Both the position numbers and the translations under genes were made by a program. DNA of 64,000 nucleotides from Castor canadensis. Its lineage: Eukaryota; Chordata; Mammalia; Rodentia; Castoridae. Within the stretch, counting starts at the first letter, position 1. Each line of letters starts with the position of its first letter. Below, piece by piece: positions 23,890 through 35,916 of this stretch. Below the pieces are notes generated by a model. The model saw only the letters and a program-made list of their open reading frames with translations. It was not told where the DNA came from and did no database searches. Where the stretch lies: contig NC_133394.1 in the NCBI RefSeq assembly GCF_047511655.1, forward strand, positions 56,576,501-56,640,500, read 5' to 3'.

Positions 23890-25308
23890 GCCTTATGCCT
23901 ATCATAAATTCCTTAAAACAACAAGGGCTACTAATTAGTTGCTTCAGCCCCTATAATAAATTTAAAATTCTTATAAAAGTTAACTTTAAAATACAAGTTA
24001 CAAAGTAAACAACTGGAAAGGATATAGGTAGGTAAAAAATGTATTTTTTGAGAAGTTAAAGGAAAAAGGAATGGTTTTTTGGATGAAATGGGATTTTGCA
24101 AAGAAGGCATTTGTCCTAAAGATTGTTTCAAATAGGAAGGATTAGGACGAGCCATCAAAGGGTTTAGTATGTAATATAAAGGTCTGTGTAAGTTTTAAAA
24201 GTGTATAATAAAAAACTTTGATGTGTGATAAAGTTACAGTTGAATATAATCTAAGAGTTGCCTAAAAGATTTTTAGGGTCATGTCAAACTAAAATCAAAT
24301 CCTGTATGTCTATAAAATAACAAGGTTGTTTAATATGGTTCTGCTCTGAATAACATCTACAAAAAACCATTACAGAGAAAGATTTTATCAAAGAAATTAT
24401 TTGTGTTTTCTGCTGATCTTGTCAAGCTTTTAAGTACTACTAAATCAGAGTCCATTTACATATTTGCTTATGTGTTTTAAATGACCACCTTGTAACAGTG
24501 TTATGTTATACTTTATCTAAATATGGTACAAACATTTAAAAGGTTAAAAGTGTCAATTTATATAAAATAATGAGCTAAAGCTCTCTTTTATCCAAGAGTG
24601 TCACATTTAAATCCTGACAGCCCCTGCCTCCCACAGGTCACCTAACTAGGTATAGCCTTAAAGGGACAGACTCACTCCCTGAGTCATAAATGCATCAACC
24701 CAATTTCCCATTTCCCAATCCCCATACCATAAGACAGCTTACAGCTTTCCTGGCAGTTATAGGATTTTGCAGAATTTAGTCCCTGAACAGACACCTTTTT
24801 AAGCTCCTCCTAATATTCCTATTTGGGGCTTAGATAATGTATGGCCACCCATTTCTCTCTCTGTAGTTGGAGGACTCTTGAAATTGTCTAGGGAACAACA
24901 TTTCACAGTGGTTCTCCTGGCCAATGCCCATCCTAATGCCTATGTTCTTGCTCTCCTATTCTTAAGCTTCCTCCTTTGTATCATACTGCATGTCTGCTAT
25001 TGCTAATCAAAAATTTAACCAGTTGTACCTCCAGGGATACCAACCTCTCCAAAATGTGAGGATAGTTGGCTGATACCCACCATGCAGAGGTCAGAAGATT
25101 GGCTTGAGACTCTTTATGACCTATGGCTACAAGGGAAGTTCATCAACTTCAGGGAAGAGGAAATCTTCATTTTCAGAGCCTGGATGTACACCATCATGAG
25201 GCTCACCACCCCAACATTGTTTGCCAACTAGCCCTCCCTTCCCCTACACCGCCCCTTGCCAGCTCAAAGAAGCCAGAACGAACACAATGCCCCCTTTCCT
25301 TAACAAAC

Positions 25309-25322
25309 AAAGAAGGGAGGAA
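25309..25322 (+). other. Polypurine tract of the retrocopied ERV
   Basis: aaagaagggaggaa directly before TGTTGG, as expected for the plus-strand primer site at the start of a 3' LTR. Confidence 0.6.
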
Positions 25323-25608
25323 TGTTGGCAATAATGGCACTGATAGGTTTCAGTTCTTACTGCACTCTTAAGTTTCTGTTTTCCAGGGTCACGGTCCTGC
25401 CTCCCAAGGTCACAGTCCTGCCTCAAGTTTAGCTGGAATCCTCCTTCTGCCCCAACCTCCAATCAGCATGAACCATAAGATCCTAACCAATCAGATCATG
25501 CTGAGTCTCACTGAGGGGTATTTAAGACCCTGCCCCTCTCTCTCTCTCTCTCTCTCTTTCTGCTCTCTTCCTCTCCCACCCGGCAATAAAGAATCTCTTG
25601 GCCAGATC
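25323..25608 (+). repeat. Partial LTR (U3 and R only) with poly(A)
   Basis: Begins with TG, has CCAATCA elements near 25459 and 25488, TATTTAAG at 25519, a (CT)n run at 25531-25560, AATAAA at 25585, and stops where cleavage would occur, followed by A residues. Confidence 0.65.
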
Positions 25609-25622
25609 AAAAAAAAAAAAAA

Positions 25623-25648
25623 AAGAAATCTGTAACTCCATCAAAAGA
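25623..25648 (+). repeat. Right 26-bp target site duplication
   Basis: Second perfect copy of 23861-23886. It resumes the L1 ORF1 sequence. Confidence 0.95.
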
Positions 25649-26180
25649 CCATACCTATGGGCATTAGAGTAGGAGAGGGGGTACAAGTCAAAGGTGTAAG
25701 TAATATATTCAAAAAACTAATAGCAGAAAAATGTCTAAATATTGAGAAAGAGGTGCCCATCTAGGTAAAGGGAAGCCTCCAAGACAATAAACATGACCAA
25801 AATAGAACCTCTCTATGGCATATTATAGTTAAAATAATTAGCACAGACATCAAGGGAAGACTATCAAAGTTTGTAAGAGAGAAAAATTAAATAATACATA
25901 AAGGTAAACCCATCAAAATACCAGCGAATTTCTCAACAGAAACCTTAAAAGCAAGAGCATGGAGTGAGGTATTTTGAGCACTGAAAGAAAACAATTTCTA
26001 TTCTAGAAAACTCTACCCAGCAAAGCTGACATTCAAAATCGAACAAGGAATTAAAAACCTTCCACAATAAAAAGAAACTAAAACAATACATGACCACTAA
26101 ACTAGCCCTCCAGAAGATTGTGAGAGGAATCCTACACACAGAAGATGAAAAAAAACATAACCATGAAAAGATGTGAATTA
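25649..26180 (+). pseudogene. L1 ORF1 C-terminal half, broken
   Basis: Continues ORF1 after the insert with 'gtttgtaagagagaaaaatt', 'cccatcaaaataccagcg' and 'ctctacccagcaaagctgac'. These follow L1 ORF1 RRM/CTD coding sequence in order but are full of stops. Confidence 0.65.
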
Positions 26181-26270
26181 TTGAATCTCAAGAAACAGCA
26201 AACAAGCAATCAGAAAGTACCATAGAATTAGTTACACACATGCAAACCCTTACACAACAAATACAACTAA

Positions 26271-29200
26271 ATGGCAGAAATCACTACATACCTCTCAATA
26301 TTAACACTGAATGTTAATGGCCTCAACTTCCCCATCAAAAGACATTGATTGACAAATTAGATTAAAAAGGAAGACCCAACAACATGTTTACAAGAAACCT
26401 ACCTTATAGAAATAAACATTCACTTAGGGTAAAAGAGTGGAAAAAGGTTTACCAAGCTAATGCCCCTTGAAAATAGGCAGAAGCAACTATTCTTGTATCA
26501 GATAAAGTAGATGTCAAACCTAAATTAGTCAGAAGAGGCTAATTTACTAATAAATGGAGCAGTATATCAAGAGAAAATAACAATTGTTTATTTAAATGCA
26601 GCAATGTCAGTGCATCCAACTTCATCAAATATATACTAGTGGGCTTAAAAACACAGATAAACCCTATACAATGATAGTGGGAGACTTCAGTACTCCTCTA
26701 TCACCAATAGATAGGTCATACTGACCAAAATTCAGCAAAGAAACTTTAGAATTGAATGACATCATAGATCAAATGGACCTGAAAGATGTCTACTGAGTAT
26801 TCCATCTAGTAAAAGCACAATATACATTTTTCTCAGCAGCCCATGGAATTTCTCCAAAACAGATCATATTTTAGATCACAAAGTAAGTCTTAACAAATAT
26901 GAGAAAATTGAAATAACCTCCTGCATAAAGTGTGACCACAATAGAATAAACCTACAACTCAAAAACAAATAACAGAAAATCCTCAAACACCTTGAGACTG
27001 AACAAAACATTGCTCCGTGGTTAGGGGTCATTGAAGAAATAAGGGAGGAAATCACAAAGTTCTAGAATTTAATGAAAATGAAAGTAAAATCTACCAGAAC
27101 CTATTGGATACAGCAAACACAATGCTAAGGAAAAGTTTATAGTCCTGAATACATGAATTAAAAACACAAAGACTTCAAATAAATGACTGAATGCTGCATC
27201 TCAAAATCCTAGAGAAACAAGAACAAGCTAAACCCAAACTAGGAGAAGACAAGAAATAATAAAAATAAGGTCTGAAATCAATGAACTAGAGACCAAAAAA
27301 TCCACACAAATAATTGACAAAACAAAAAACTGTTTCTTTGAAAAGATAACTGAGATTGACAAACCCCTAGCAAATCTGACAGAAATGAGGAGGTAAAGGA
27401 CCAAAATTAATAAAATTAGAAATAACAAAGGGAAGATAACAACAAACACCAGGAAAATTCAGAGAACCATGAGGGATTACTTTGAAAATCTACATTCAAA
27501 TAAATTGGAAAATCAAGAAGAAATGGACAAGTTTCTAGACACATATGAGTAACCATAATTGAACCAAGAGGATATAAATCACCTACTCTATAATAAGCAA
27601 TGAAATTGAAGCAGCAATAAAGAGTTTCCCAAAAAAGAAAAAGTCCACAACCTGAGGAATTCATTGCTAAATTTTACCAGACCTTTAAAGAAGAGCTAAT
27701 ACCAACACTCCTCTTTTCCATGAAATAGACAGGGAAGGAACACTGCCAAAATCATGCTGTGAAGATAGCATTATACTCATCCCAAAACTGCACAATGATA
27801 CAACAAAGAATGAGAATTATAGGCCAGTCTTTTTAATGAACTTAGATGCTAAAATTCTCAATAAAATACTGGCAAACTAAATTCAGCAACACATCAAGAA
27901 GATCATACAACTTAATCAAGTCAGTTTCATCCCAGGGATGTAGGGATGGGTCAGCATACACAAATCATTAAATGTAATACAGCATATTAACAGAAGCAAT
28001 AACAAAAACCACATGATCATCTCAATAGATGAAGAAAAACCCTCTGACAAAATTCAATAAACTTTCATGATAAAAGCTCTGATGAAACGAGGACTAGAAG
28101 GAACATACCTCAACATAATAAAGGCTACATAGGACAAGCTTACAGCCAACATCATACTAAATGAGAAAAAAACAGAAACTACTTACTATAAAGTCAGGAA
28201 GAAATACAAGGGTGTTTACTCTCTACTCTTATCCAATGCTGTCCTGGAATTCCTAGCCAGAACAATAAGACAAGAGGAAGAAATAAAAGAAATTCAAATA
28301 GCAAAATAAGATGTCAAACTATCCCCCTATTTCTAGATTTCATGATCTTAGACCTAAGACTGGAAATAACCAAAAAACTCCTAGACATCATAAAAACCTT
28401 CAGCAAAGTAGCAAGGTACATAAATCAATTTACAAAAATCAGTAGCCTTTCTACATACCAACAATGAATAAACTAGGAAAGAAAACAGGAAAGTAATTCT
28501 ATTTATAACAGCTTCAAAAAATAAGGTAGCTAGGAATAAACTTAACAACAGAAGTGAAAGGTCTCTACAGGAAAACTACAAACCATTGAAGAGAGAAATC
28601 AAAGAAGCCTACAGAAGATGGCAAGATCACTCTCTTCCATGCTCATATGTTGGTAGAATAAACATAGTGAAAATTGTTATACTACCAAAAGTAATCTAAT
28701 GTTCCTTGCAATTCCCATCAAAATCCCAATAGGATTCATCACAGAGATTGAAAAATCAACCCTAAAGTTCATCTGGAAGCACAAGAGACAGTAAATATCC
28801 AAGGCAATGCTGAGCAAAAGAGCAACGCTGGAGGTATCACAGTACCCGACTTCCAACGGTACTACAGAACCATAGCAATGAAAACAGCATTTTCTGGCAT
28901 AAAAACAGATGTGAAGACAAGTAGAATAGAATAGAAGACCCAGACTTGAATCCATGCAGCTACACCCACCTGATTTTTGACAATGGCACCCAAGACATGT
29001 TAGAGAAAAGACAGCCTCTTCAACAAATGTTGCTGGGAAAAGTGGTTATCTACATGTAGAAAACTGAAATTAGATCCAAATCTTTCACCCTGAACAAGTA
29101 TCAACTCAAAATAGAGTAAGTTCCTTAACATAAGACCTTAAACTTTGAAGCTAGTACAGGAAAGAGCAGGAAATACAGTGGCATTAATAGGCAACAGGCA

Positions 29201-30050
29201 GTGACTTCCTAAATAGAACTCATATGGCTGAGCAACTAAGAGAAAGGATTGACAAATAAGACTATGTGAAATTAAAAGGCTTCTGCACCACCAAAGAAAT
29301 GTTCACCATATAGAAGAGGATGCCCACAAAATGGGAAAAAAAATCTTTGCCAGCTATACATCTGATGAGGGATAAATAACAAGAATAATCAGGATGCTCA
29401 AAAAACTAAACCCTCAAAAAATTAATGAGCCAATGAATAAATGGGCAAATGAGCTGAAGAGAAGTTTTTCAAAGGAAGAAGTCCAAGTGGCCAAAAAGCA
29501 CATGAAATATTGCTCAACATCCCTGGCCATAAAGGAATTGTAAATCAAAACCACATTCAGATTCCACCTCACTCCTGTTAGAATGGCTACCATCAAGAAC
29601 ACAACCAACAACATACGTGGTGAGGATGTGGGGAAAAAGGAACCTTTATACACTGCTGGTGGGAATGTAAGCTAGTACAACCACTATGGGAAACAGTATG
29701 GAGGCTCTTCAAAAAACTAAAATAGAACTGCTATATGATCTAGCAATTCACTCCTAGGGATATACCCAAAGAAATATAAAGCAGGTTACAATAAAGGCAC
29801 CTGCACACCCATGTCTATTGCAGCTATTCACAATAGCTAAGCTATGGAAACAGCCAAGATGCCCCACTACTGATGAATGAATTAAGAAAATATGGTATTT
29901 ACATACAATGGAATTTTATTGAGCCTTAAAGAAGAATGAAATTTTGTCATTTGCAGGCAAATGGATGGATCTGGAAAACATCCTCTTAAGTGAAGTCAGG
30001 CAGGTTCAGAAGGCTGAAAGCAACATGTTTTCTCTCATATATGGAATATA
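26271..30050 (+). pseudogene. L1 ORF2 (endonuclease/reverse transcriptase), broken
   Basis: Starts MAEITTYLSILTLNVNGLNF, the usual endonuclease opening, soon followed by stops. Later blocks keep the family order: ITEIDKPLANL (about 27345), the RT core near 27830-28400 with a degraded active-site region, and the C-terminal region near 29880-30050 ending ...MFSLIYGI. The RT catalytic box is no longer intact. ORF2p would nick DNA and prime reverse transcription at the target. Confidence 0.8.
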
Positions 30051-30747
30051 GGACAAATACAAATGTAACAATATTATGAAAAACAAGTCATGGTAAAGGG
30101 AGGTCACATATGGATGGTGATAAAAGAAGGAAGTTAAGAAGGTGAATAAGTTTGATGCACTTCCTATACAAGAATGAATATAGAATTTTTAAACCTGTTG
30201 AAATCACCATAAGCAGGAGACTAAGGAAGAAAGGAGAAAAATAGAAGAGATAAACCAATTCAAGTTATAATACACATATACATGGAAATGTCACAAGGAA
30301 ACTCCCTGTTTAGCTATTTTACATAAACAAAAATGTTAATTTTTTAACAGAAACAGAAAGGTGAAACAGGTCCTGTCTGAAGGGTTGATACTAGTGGTAG
30401 GGGGGAGTCTATAAGGAAAGGGTGCAAGAGAGTGAATATGGTAGAAATATGTAAAATGGAAAATGAAACCTGTTGAAACTATGGAAGTGGTTAATTCAGT
30501 TACGATGAACTTTTGTAAATGTCACAATGTACTCCCATTATAAATGTAATAAAAATAAGCTATGCTGAACAAAAAATAGTTTGTCCTTAGTATCTAATTT
30601 ATTATTTTATTAATATAAAGGCTTTAAAATAATATCCATTTATTATCATAATGTCTGTAGTCACTCTAGGGATGTCATTGTTATCTATGATTTTCTTTGT
30701 AAATTCATCAGTCTTGCCAATTTTAATCTTTTGAAAGAACAAATTTT

Positions 30748-31080
30748 AGCCAGGCATGGTGGTACATGCCTGCATCACAGTTACTTGGGAGACAGAGATG
30801 GATAGTAATGTGGATCAAGACCAGTCTGGGCAAAAGGTTCACAAGACTCCATTTCAAACAATAAAAACTGGGTGTGGTAACACTTGCCTGTCTTACCAGC
30901 TACATTACAAGCATAAACAGGAGGATCAAGGTCCAGGGCTGTCCAGGAATAAATGTGAGACCCTGTCCCCAAAATAACTAAAGTGAAAATGTCTGTATGC
31001 ATGACTCAAGTGGTAGAACACCTGCCTAGTAAGCACAATGCCCCGAGGTCAAACCCCAGTAGCAGCAAAGGAAACAAAAA
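30748..31080 (+). repeat. Composite SINE, full length
   Basis: Two B1-like arms ('gccaggcatggtggtacatg', 'aaactgggtgtggtaacact') plus an ID-like unit ('gactcaagtggtagaacacc'). Perfect 11-base target duplication gaacaaatttt (30737-30747, 31081-31091). Confidence 0.9.
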
Positions 31081-31942
31081 GAACAAATTTTGAGCTTTTC
31101 TTACTTTGCCCTACTTGTCTATTTTTTTATCCCATGGATTTCTGCTCTTTTCTTTACTATTTTCATTTGTCTCCTTACTTCAGGTTTATTTTACTATTCT
31201 TTTTCTACCTTCTTAACATGGACTCTTAGATAATTTATTTCAGACCATTCTTAAGTACTTAATGCTAAAAATTTCCTCCATGCACAATTTTGATAATATT
31301 GTGTTTTATCATTACTAATTCAAGAGATTTTTCTCATGTTTCATGACTTTTTCATTGACTCATAGATTGTTTGGAAATCTATTTCTTAATTTCAGAATAC
31401 TTGGGGCATGTCTAGACATCTTGGTATTAATGATTTCTTACTTAATTTCATTGTTTTAAAATACATACTCTAAAATTTTGAAATATTTCAAGACTTATTT
31501 TTAAGGTTGAGAAAATATAGCCTATTTTGGTGAATCTTCCATGTGCACTTTTAAAACAAGTGTGTGTTATGAAGTTCTTGTGTGGTATTCCATAAAAACA
31601 AGTTGTTTGTTTGGTAGTATTATTCAATATAATTAGTGATTTGTGTGTGTGTATGGTTCTATCAGTTACTAAGAGAAGCATGATAAGAATTTTAATTGTG
31701 AATTCATCTACTTGATTCTTCAGCTTTGTCATTTGTCTCATGTACTTTGAACTTCTGTATTATATGCACATACATTTGTCATTGTTATGTTTTCCTAAGT
31801 GATTCACTTATCATTATGAAATATTCATCTCTTTCACTGATAATGATTTTTTGCTGTGATATCTACTCTGATATTCACATTGGTACATACCTTCTTAAAC
31901 TTGTTTTTATCCTTACCTTTTTCATCCCTTTACTTCTGAACT

Positions 31943-31989
31943 GATATTTATTTATTTATTTATTCATTTATTTATTTATTTATTTATTA
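31943..31989. repeat. (TTTA)n microsatellite
   Basis: About eleven TTTA units with one attc interruption, at the tail of the adjoining antisense SINE. Confidence 0.9.
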
Positions 31990-32044
31990 TGGTGCTGATG
32001 CATGCTAGGCTTATATTGTATCACTGAGCCACAACCCAGCCCGA
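31990..32044 (-). repeat. ID-like SINE fragment, antisense
   Basis: 'ggtgctgatgcatgctaggc' and 'tatcactgagccacaaccca' are the reverse of an ID unit. The TTTA run is its tail on the other strand. Confidence 0.75.
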
Positions 32045-32814
32045 TATATTTATATTTAAAGTCTGGCTCTTGTAGATAACATATAATTGTGTTTTGTACT
32101 TTTGTGCAGCTTTTCTATGCTCTTTAACAGAATATTCAGTGTATTTTAATTTAGTATAATGAGATATGGTTGGATTTAATCTATCATTTTTCTATGTTTT
32201 CTCCTTGTTTCTGTCTGCTTTTTGTTTTTGTCTGCCTTCTTTCCTGCCTTCTTTTGGGTTGATTAAATATTTTTATTATTCTGTTTTAATTCTCCTAATT
32301 GTCAACTATTCCTTAAAAAAAATTCTTCTTAGCTATTGCTAAGAATCCTTAACATGAATCCTTAATTTATTGTAGTCTATAAAGAGTTACTTTATACCAT
32401 TTCATGTTAAATTTAAGAACTCTGAAGAATGTAATTCAATTTACCACCATTCCATCTTGTATGCTGTTTTATATATATATATTTAATAATATCCACAATA
32501 AGGTGACTTACTTCTTGTATTTCAATAGATACTTGCTTATGAAGCAAATTAAGGTAACATTTTACATTTGCTTACATATCTACTATTTCCAATGGTCCTT
32601 ATCTCTTATCTCTTCCTGTTTAAGTTTCCATCTGCTATCATTTTAACTTGAAGAACTCCCTTTAATTGTCCTTGTAGGAATTCTATTAGCTCTTTTTGTT
32701 TTAGAAATGCCTTCTTTTACTTTCTTGAAGGATATCTTCTCTACTTACAGAGTTTCAGATGGACATTTTTTAAAGCATGTTAAAGATGTACTTTTTAATC
32801 ATCCTGTCATTTTC

Positions 32815-33431
32815 TTTTTTTATTGTTTTGCTGGGTGGGGGTACATTGTAGCATTTACAAAAGTTCTTACAATATATCATACTTAAAACACATTAAGGGA
32901 AGGTCACATATGAGAGACAGAGAATAAAAAAGGAAGTTAAAAAGGTGAATATGGTTGATACACTCTCTATACAAGAGTGAATATAGAATTTTTAAACCTG
33001 TTAAAATCACCATAAGAAGGAAACTAAGGTAGAAAGAGTAAAAACAGAGGAAAGGAACCAATTCAGATTATAATATATATGTATATGTATAATATGTATA
33101 TAATATATATGTATATGTATATACATATATATGTATATAATATATATGTATATATATATATACACACACATATACACAAGGAAACTCCCTGTGTAGCTAT
33201 CTTAAATAGTCAAAAGTATTACTTTTTCTTTTACAAAGTCAGAGAACAGGAGGGCAGAAGAGGTCCTGCCTGGGGAGGTTGGTATTAGTGGTGGGGGAAG
33301 TGGGGAAAGGGAATGGGAGAGTGAATACGGTGCAAATACTGTGTACCCATGTATATAAATGGAAAATGATATCTTTGAAACTGTTCCAGGAATGGAGGGA
33401 TAAAGAAGAATGGTGGAGGGTATGAGTTCAT
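32815..33431 (-). mobile_element. L1 insertion with 5' inversion (twin priming)
   Basis: On the minus strand the 3' terminus is in normal orientation (plus strand 32815-32888 is its reverse, with 'catttacaaaagttcttaca'). The adjoining upstream 3' UTR segment (32889-33431) is inverted and reads forward on the plus strand. Target duplication tcatcctgtcattttc (from 32799) / tcatcctctcattttc (from 33428) differs at one base. An AT repeat lies inside at 33070-33170. Confidence 0.75.
33070..33170. repeat. (TATATG)n AT-rich repeat
   Basis: tatatgtatatgtataatat units over 100 bases, ending in acacac. Confidence 0.9.
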
Positions 33432-33745
33432 CCTCTCATTTTCATTGCTTCCCTTGAGAAGTCAGACATCAGTCTTGTCATCATTCCCATATGTAATGCA
33501 TCCTTTCCCCCCATCTGAATGTTTCCAAAATGTTCACTTTGTCTGTAGTTTTAGTAGTTTGATTATGGTATTTAGGTGTGGTTTTCTTTGTGTTTATACC
33601 GCTTGAGATCCTCTAAGCTACTTAGGTCTATGAATTAATATTTTTTACCAATTTGAGGAAAATTTCAGCCACTTCTATAAATATTCTCTTTGGCTTCATT
33701 ATCTTCCTTCTTCCCTTCTTTTCTTCTGGAATTCCTATTTCACAT

Positions 33746-33998
33746 TGTAGCAGGAAGGCATGGAGGAGGAAGGGAGATTAATAAGTGCTACAGTGAAACA
33801 AAGAAAAAACAGAGTTGGGGAATGTTACCTGAAGACTGGAGAAGGGTCTCCAATCTGTAACTTGCTCTATATTGTATATAAGGAAGGCCCCCTTTGTTCT
33901 TGGGGGACTTGAGTCCCCAGAGTTGCTGCCAGCTTGCTTAATAAACTTGCTTCCCAAAAGCTTTGGTGCCCTCTCTGTCTCTGAGTCCTCCTACAACA
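33746..33998 (+). repeat. 5' LTR of the ERV (shortened)
   Basis: TGTAGCAGGAAGGC ... CTACAACA, 253 bp. It has TATATAAG near 33873-33880 and AATAAA near 33940. Compared with the 3' LTR it lacks about 85 bases of U3, including a CCAAT box. Confidence 0.88.
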
Positions 33999-34002
33999 TT
34001 TC

Positions 34003-34020
34003 TGGGGACCTGCCTGTGAT
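34003..34020 (+). other. ERV primer binding site (tRNA-Pro type)
   Basis: TGGGGACCTGCCTGTGAT matches the proline primer site at about 12 of 18 positions and starts 4 bases after the LTR, as in gamma-type retroviruses. Confidence 0.6.
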
Positions 34021-34622
34021 TTGGAAGGTGGTGTTCTCAGCTCCTTGTTGCCAGCTCAGTGTCTCCAGCCCGCTGGGAGGGCTGCTCCTGCCAGGCACCA
34101 CTGGACTGTGTTGATCCAAGGGCCAAGGAGGCGAGTTCCAGTTGCACAAAGGAATCTGGAAAGGCTCTGGAACCAACCTGGGAGTCCTGCTCATCAGACT
34201 GGTAATTCAGGACTGCCTCAGGAGGCAGAGGGGAGTCTGATTAACTCCCAAAGACACACTAGTAACCACCTTTTGGGGTGAAACCATGTCTGTCAGGTTC
34301 AGGGAGCAGGGTGGAAGCACTGTGCTGTGTGAGAGTGTGTGAAATTGCGAACCTGAGACATAGCCTGGTTATGAAGTGAGTGTGGAGTCCCAATCCATTG
34401 ATCTGTGATGAACTCATATGGTCTATGGTAAGCCCTAACAGGGTTTCTGGTCCAGGGCTTATACAGACTCACTACAGCCAAGAGATGCCTAAATCCTGTG
34501 AGGGGAGTGGCAAGAGACCAACAAAGTGAGTCATGTTATTTGTTTTCCCCTGTGTGCCAGAGAGGAGGACCCCCTACATCCTCTCCACAGCCCTTATTCC
34601 TTCCATCTTTGTCTCTGTCTAG

Positions 34623-34889
34623 ATGTCTGGAAAACAGGAGGAATGGGAGGAAAATTTTAAGAGGGGATATAATGGAGATTATGGGGTCAAGCTGACTCCT
34701 GGCAAACTTAGGACCTTCTGTGAAATAGACTGGCCTGCTTTTGGTGTAGGATGGCCCTCAGAGGGGTCATTAGATAAGGTCATAGTCAATAAAGTTTTTA
34801 AAGTGGTTGTAGGAGAGCCTGGAACACCCAGATGGTTCCTTATATTGACTGCTGGCAGGATGCAGTACTCAGTCAGCCCACATGGCTGA
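34623..34889 (+). pseudogene. ERV gag fragment (matrix-like)
   Basis: 88 residues, open from the Met. Residues 32-45 carry the F-C-x3-W-P-x-F-x-V-G-W-P signature of gamma-retroviral matrix proteins. Matrix would direct Gag to the membrane. There is no capsid or nucleocapsid after it; the sequence soon passes to pol. It is a remnant only. Confidence 0.7.
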
Positions 34890-35029
34890 AGCCCCACCTA
34901 GAGAAAGCTAGAGAAACCTAGAGTAAGGTTATGGTAACCAAGGCGGTAGCAGCTTCCAAGTACAGGGAAAATGTAAAAAGCCAAAAAGCCCATATTAGTG
35001 GGGACCCTGAGGAATCCCCGCACACTCAT

Positions 35030-35880
35030 GTGCTGCTGTACAGATTAGAAATTTTCTGGGAGCTGTAGGTTTCTGCTGCATCCGGATCCCCAATTACTCT
35101 CTCTTGGCAAAACCCCTTTATGAAGCCACAAAGAGGGGAGAACAGGAACCCATGGTATGGGGAAAGTAGCAAGAAAAGGCCTTTAAAAAGATTAAGAGGG
35201 CACTCACAAATGCCCTCGCTCTGGGCTTGCCAGATGTGATGAAGCCCTTCTTCTTATATGTACATGAAAGACTGGGGACAGCTGTAGGAGTTTTGACCCA
35301 GCTGCCAGCTTCCTGGCACTGCCTGGTGGCCTATTTATCTAGGCAACTTGATGTAGTTTCCTGAGGCTGGCTGCCCTGCCTGCATGCCCTGGCAGCCACT
35401 GCAGTCTTGGTGGCTGAAGCAGACAGACTTACTTTGGGACAAGAACTCACAGTCCTAGTTCCCCACTCTGTTTTGACTCTTATGGAATATAAAGAAAATT
35501 ATTGGTCAACAAACTCCTGAATGGTCGAATATCAAAGCATGTTATGTGAAAACCTGTGTGTCCAGCTAGAGGTGGTTAAGACTCTAAACCCAGCCATGCA
35601 ATTATCAGTTGATCAGGCCCACTTGAGTATGACTATTTAGAGATTATGCATCTGTTTTGCTGGACACACTGTAGTGACTCTGGATGCTGCCACTGAAGCA
35701 TGACCACTGCCAGTCGAGATCTCTAACTCAGGAGAAAATGTGTTAAAAAAATTCTAAACAAAAAAAATTCTAAAATTACTAAAAGCTGTATGGGCCCCTA
35801 AGCAAGTAACAATCATACACTACCAAGGGCAAAAAAAGGGGTAGATAACAGCTGTTCAGGGAAACTGAAAGACTAATAGG
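35030..35880 (+). pseudogene. ERV pol fragment (RT end and RNase H)
   Basis: From about 35043 the frame shows the FLG-x2-GFC start of the RT connection region, then the LAKPLYE and LGLPD-type blocks and the AYLS block before RNase H. Several stops and frameshifts occur (for example after 35350). The polymerase core with its active site lies upstream and is absent. Confidence 0.75.
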
Positions 35881-35916
35881 GAAGCCAAACAAGCAGCCCT
35901 CCCAGGAGGACAAATC

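Larger units (their letters stand above)
23887..25622 (+). mobile_element. Processed retrocopy of an ERV-like transcript inside L1 ORF1
   Basis: 1.74-kb insert with a perfect 26-bp target duplication and a 3' poly(A) run 18 bases after AATAAA (25585-25590). Its 3' part has retroviral order: a purine tract (25309-25322), then TGTTGGCAAT opening a U3 with a CCAAT-type element and TATTTAAG (25519-25526), an R-like region and the polyadenylation signal. There is no U5 and no second LTR. The long duplication and tail show L1 machinery copied a polyadenylated ERV RNA. The 5' portion (23887-25300) is AT-rich, non-coding and not identified. Confidence 0.7.
21589..30576 (+). mobile_element. Full-length L1 retrotransposon, inactive
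   Basis: Non-LTR retrotransposon of about 9 kb, or 7.25 kb without its own insert. Its 5' end reads 'gaccaagatggtggct', an L1-type start with a YY1-like motif. A 5' UTR with a pyrimidine-rich block (22715-23060) leads to ORF1 at 23348, then ORF2 at 26271 ending near 30050, a 3' UTR and an A-rich end. ORF1 and ORF2 carry many stops and frameshifts, so it cannot move itself. It sits in old antisense L1 sequence. A possible target duplication (aaagaatctgtcct / aaaatagtttgtcct) is diverged. Confidence 0.85.

Noticed and set aside
26271..30050. Active L1 ORF2
   Set aside because: Many stops and frameshifts, and the reverse transcriptase active-site region is degraded.
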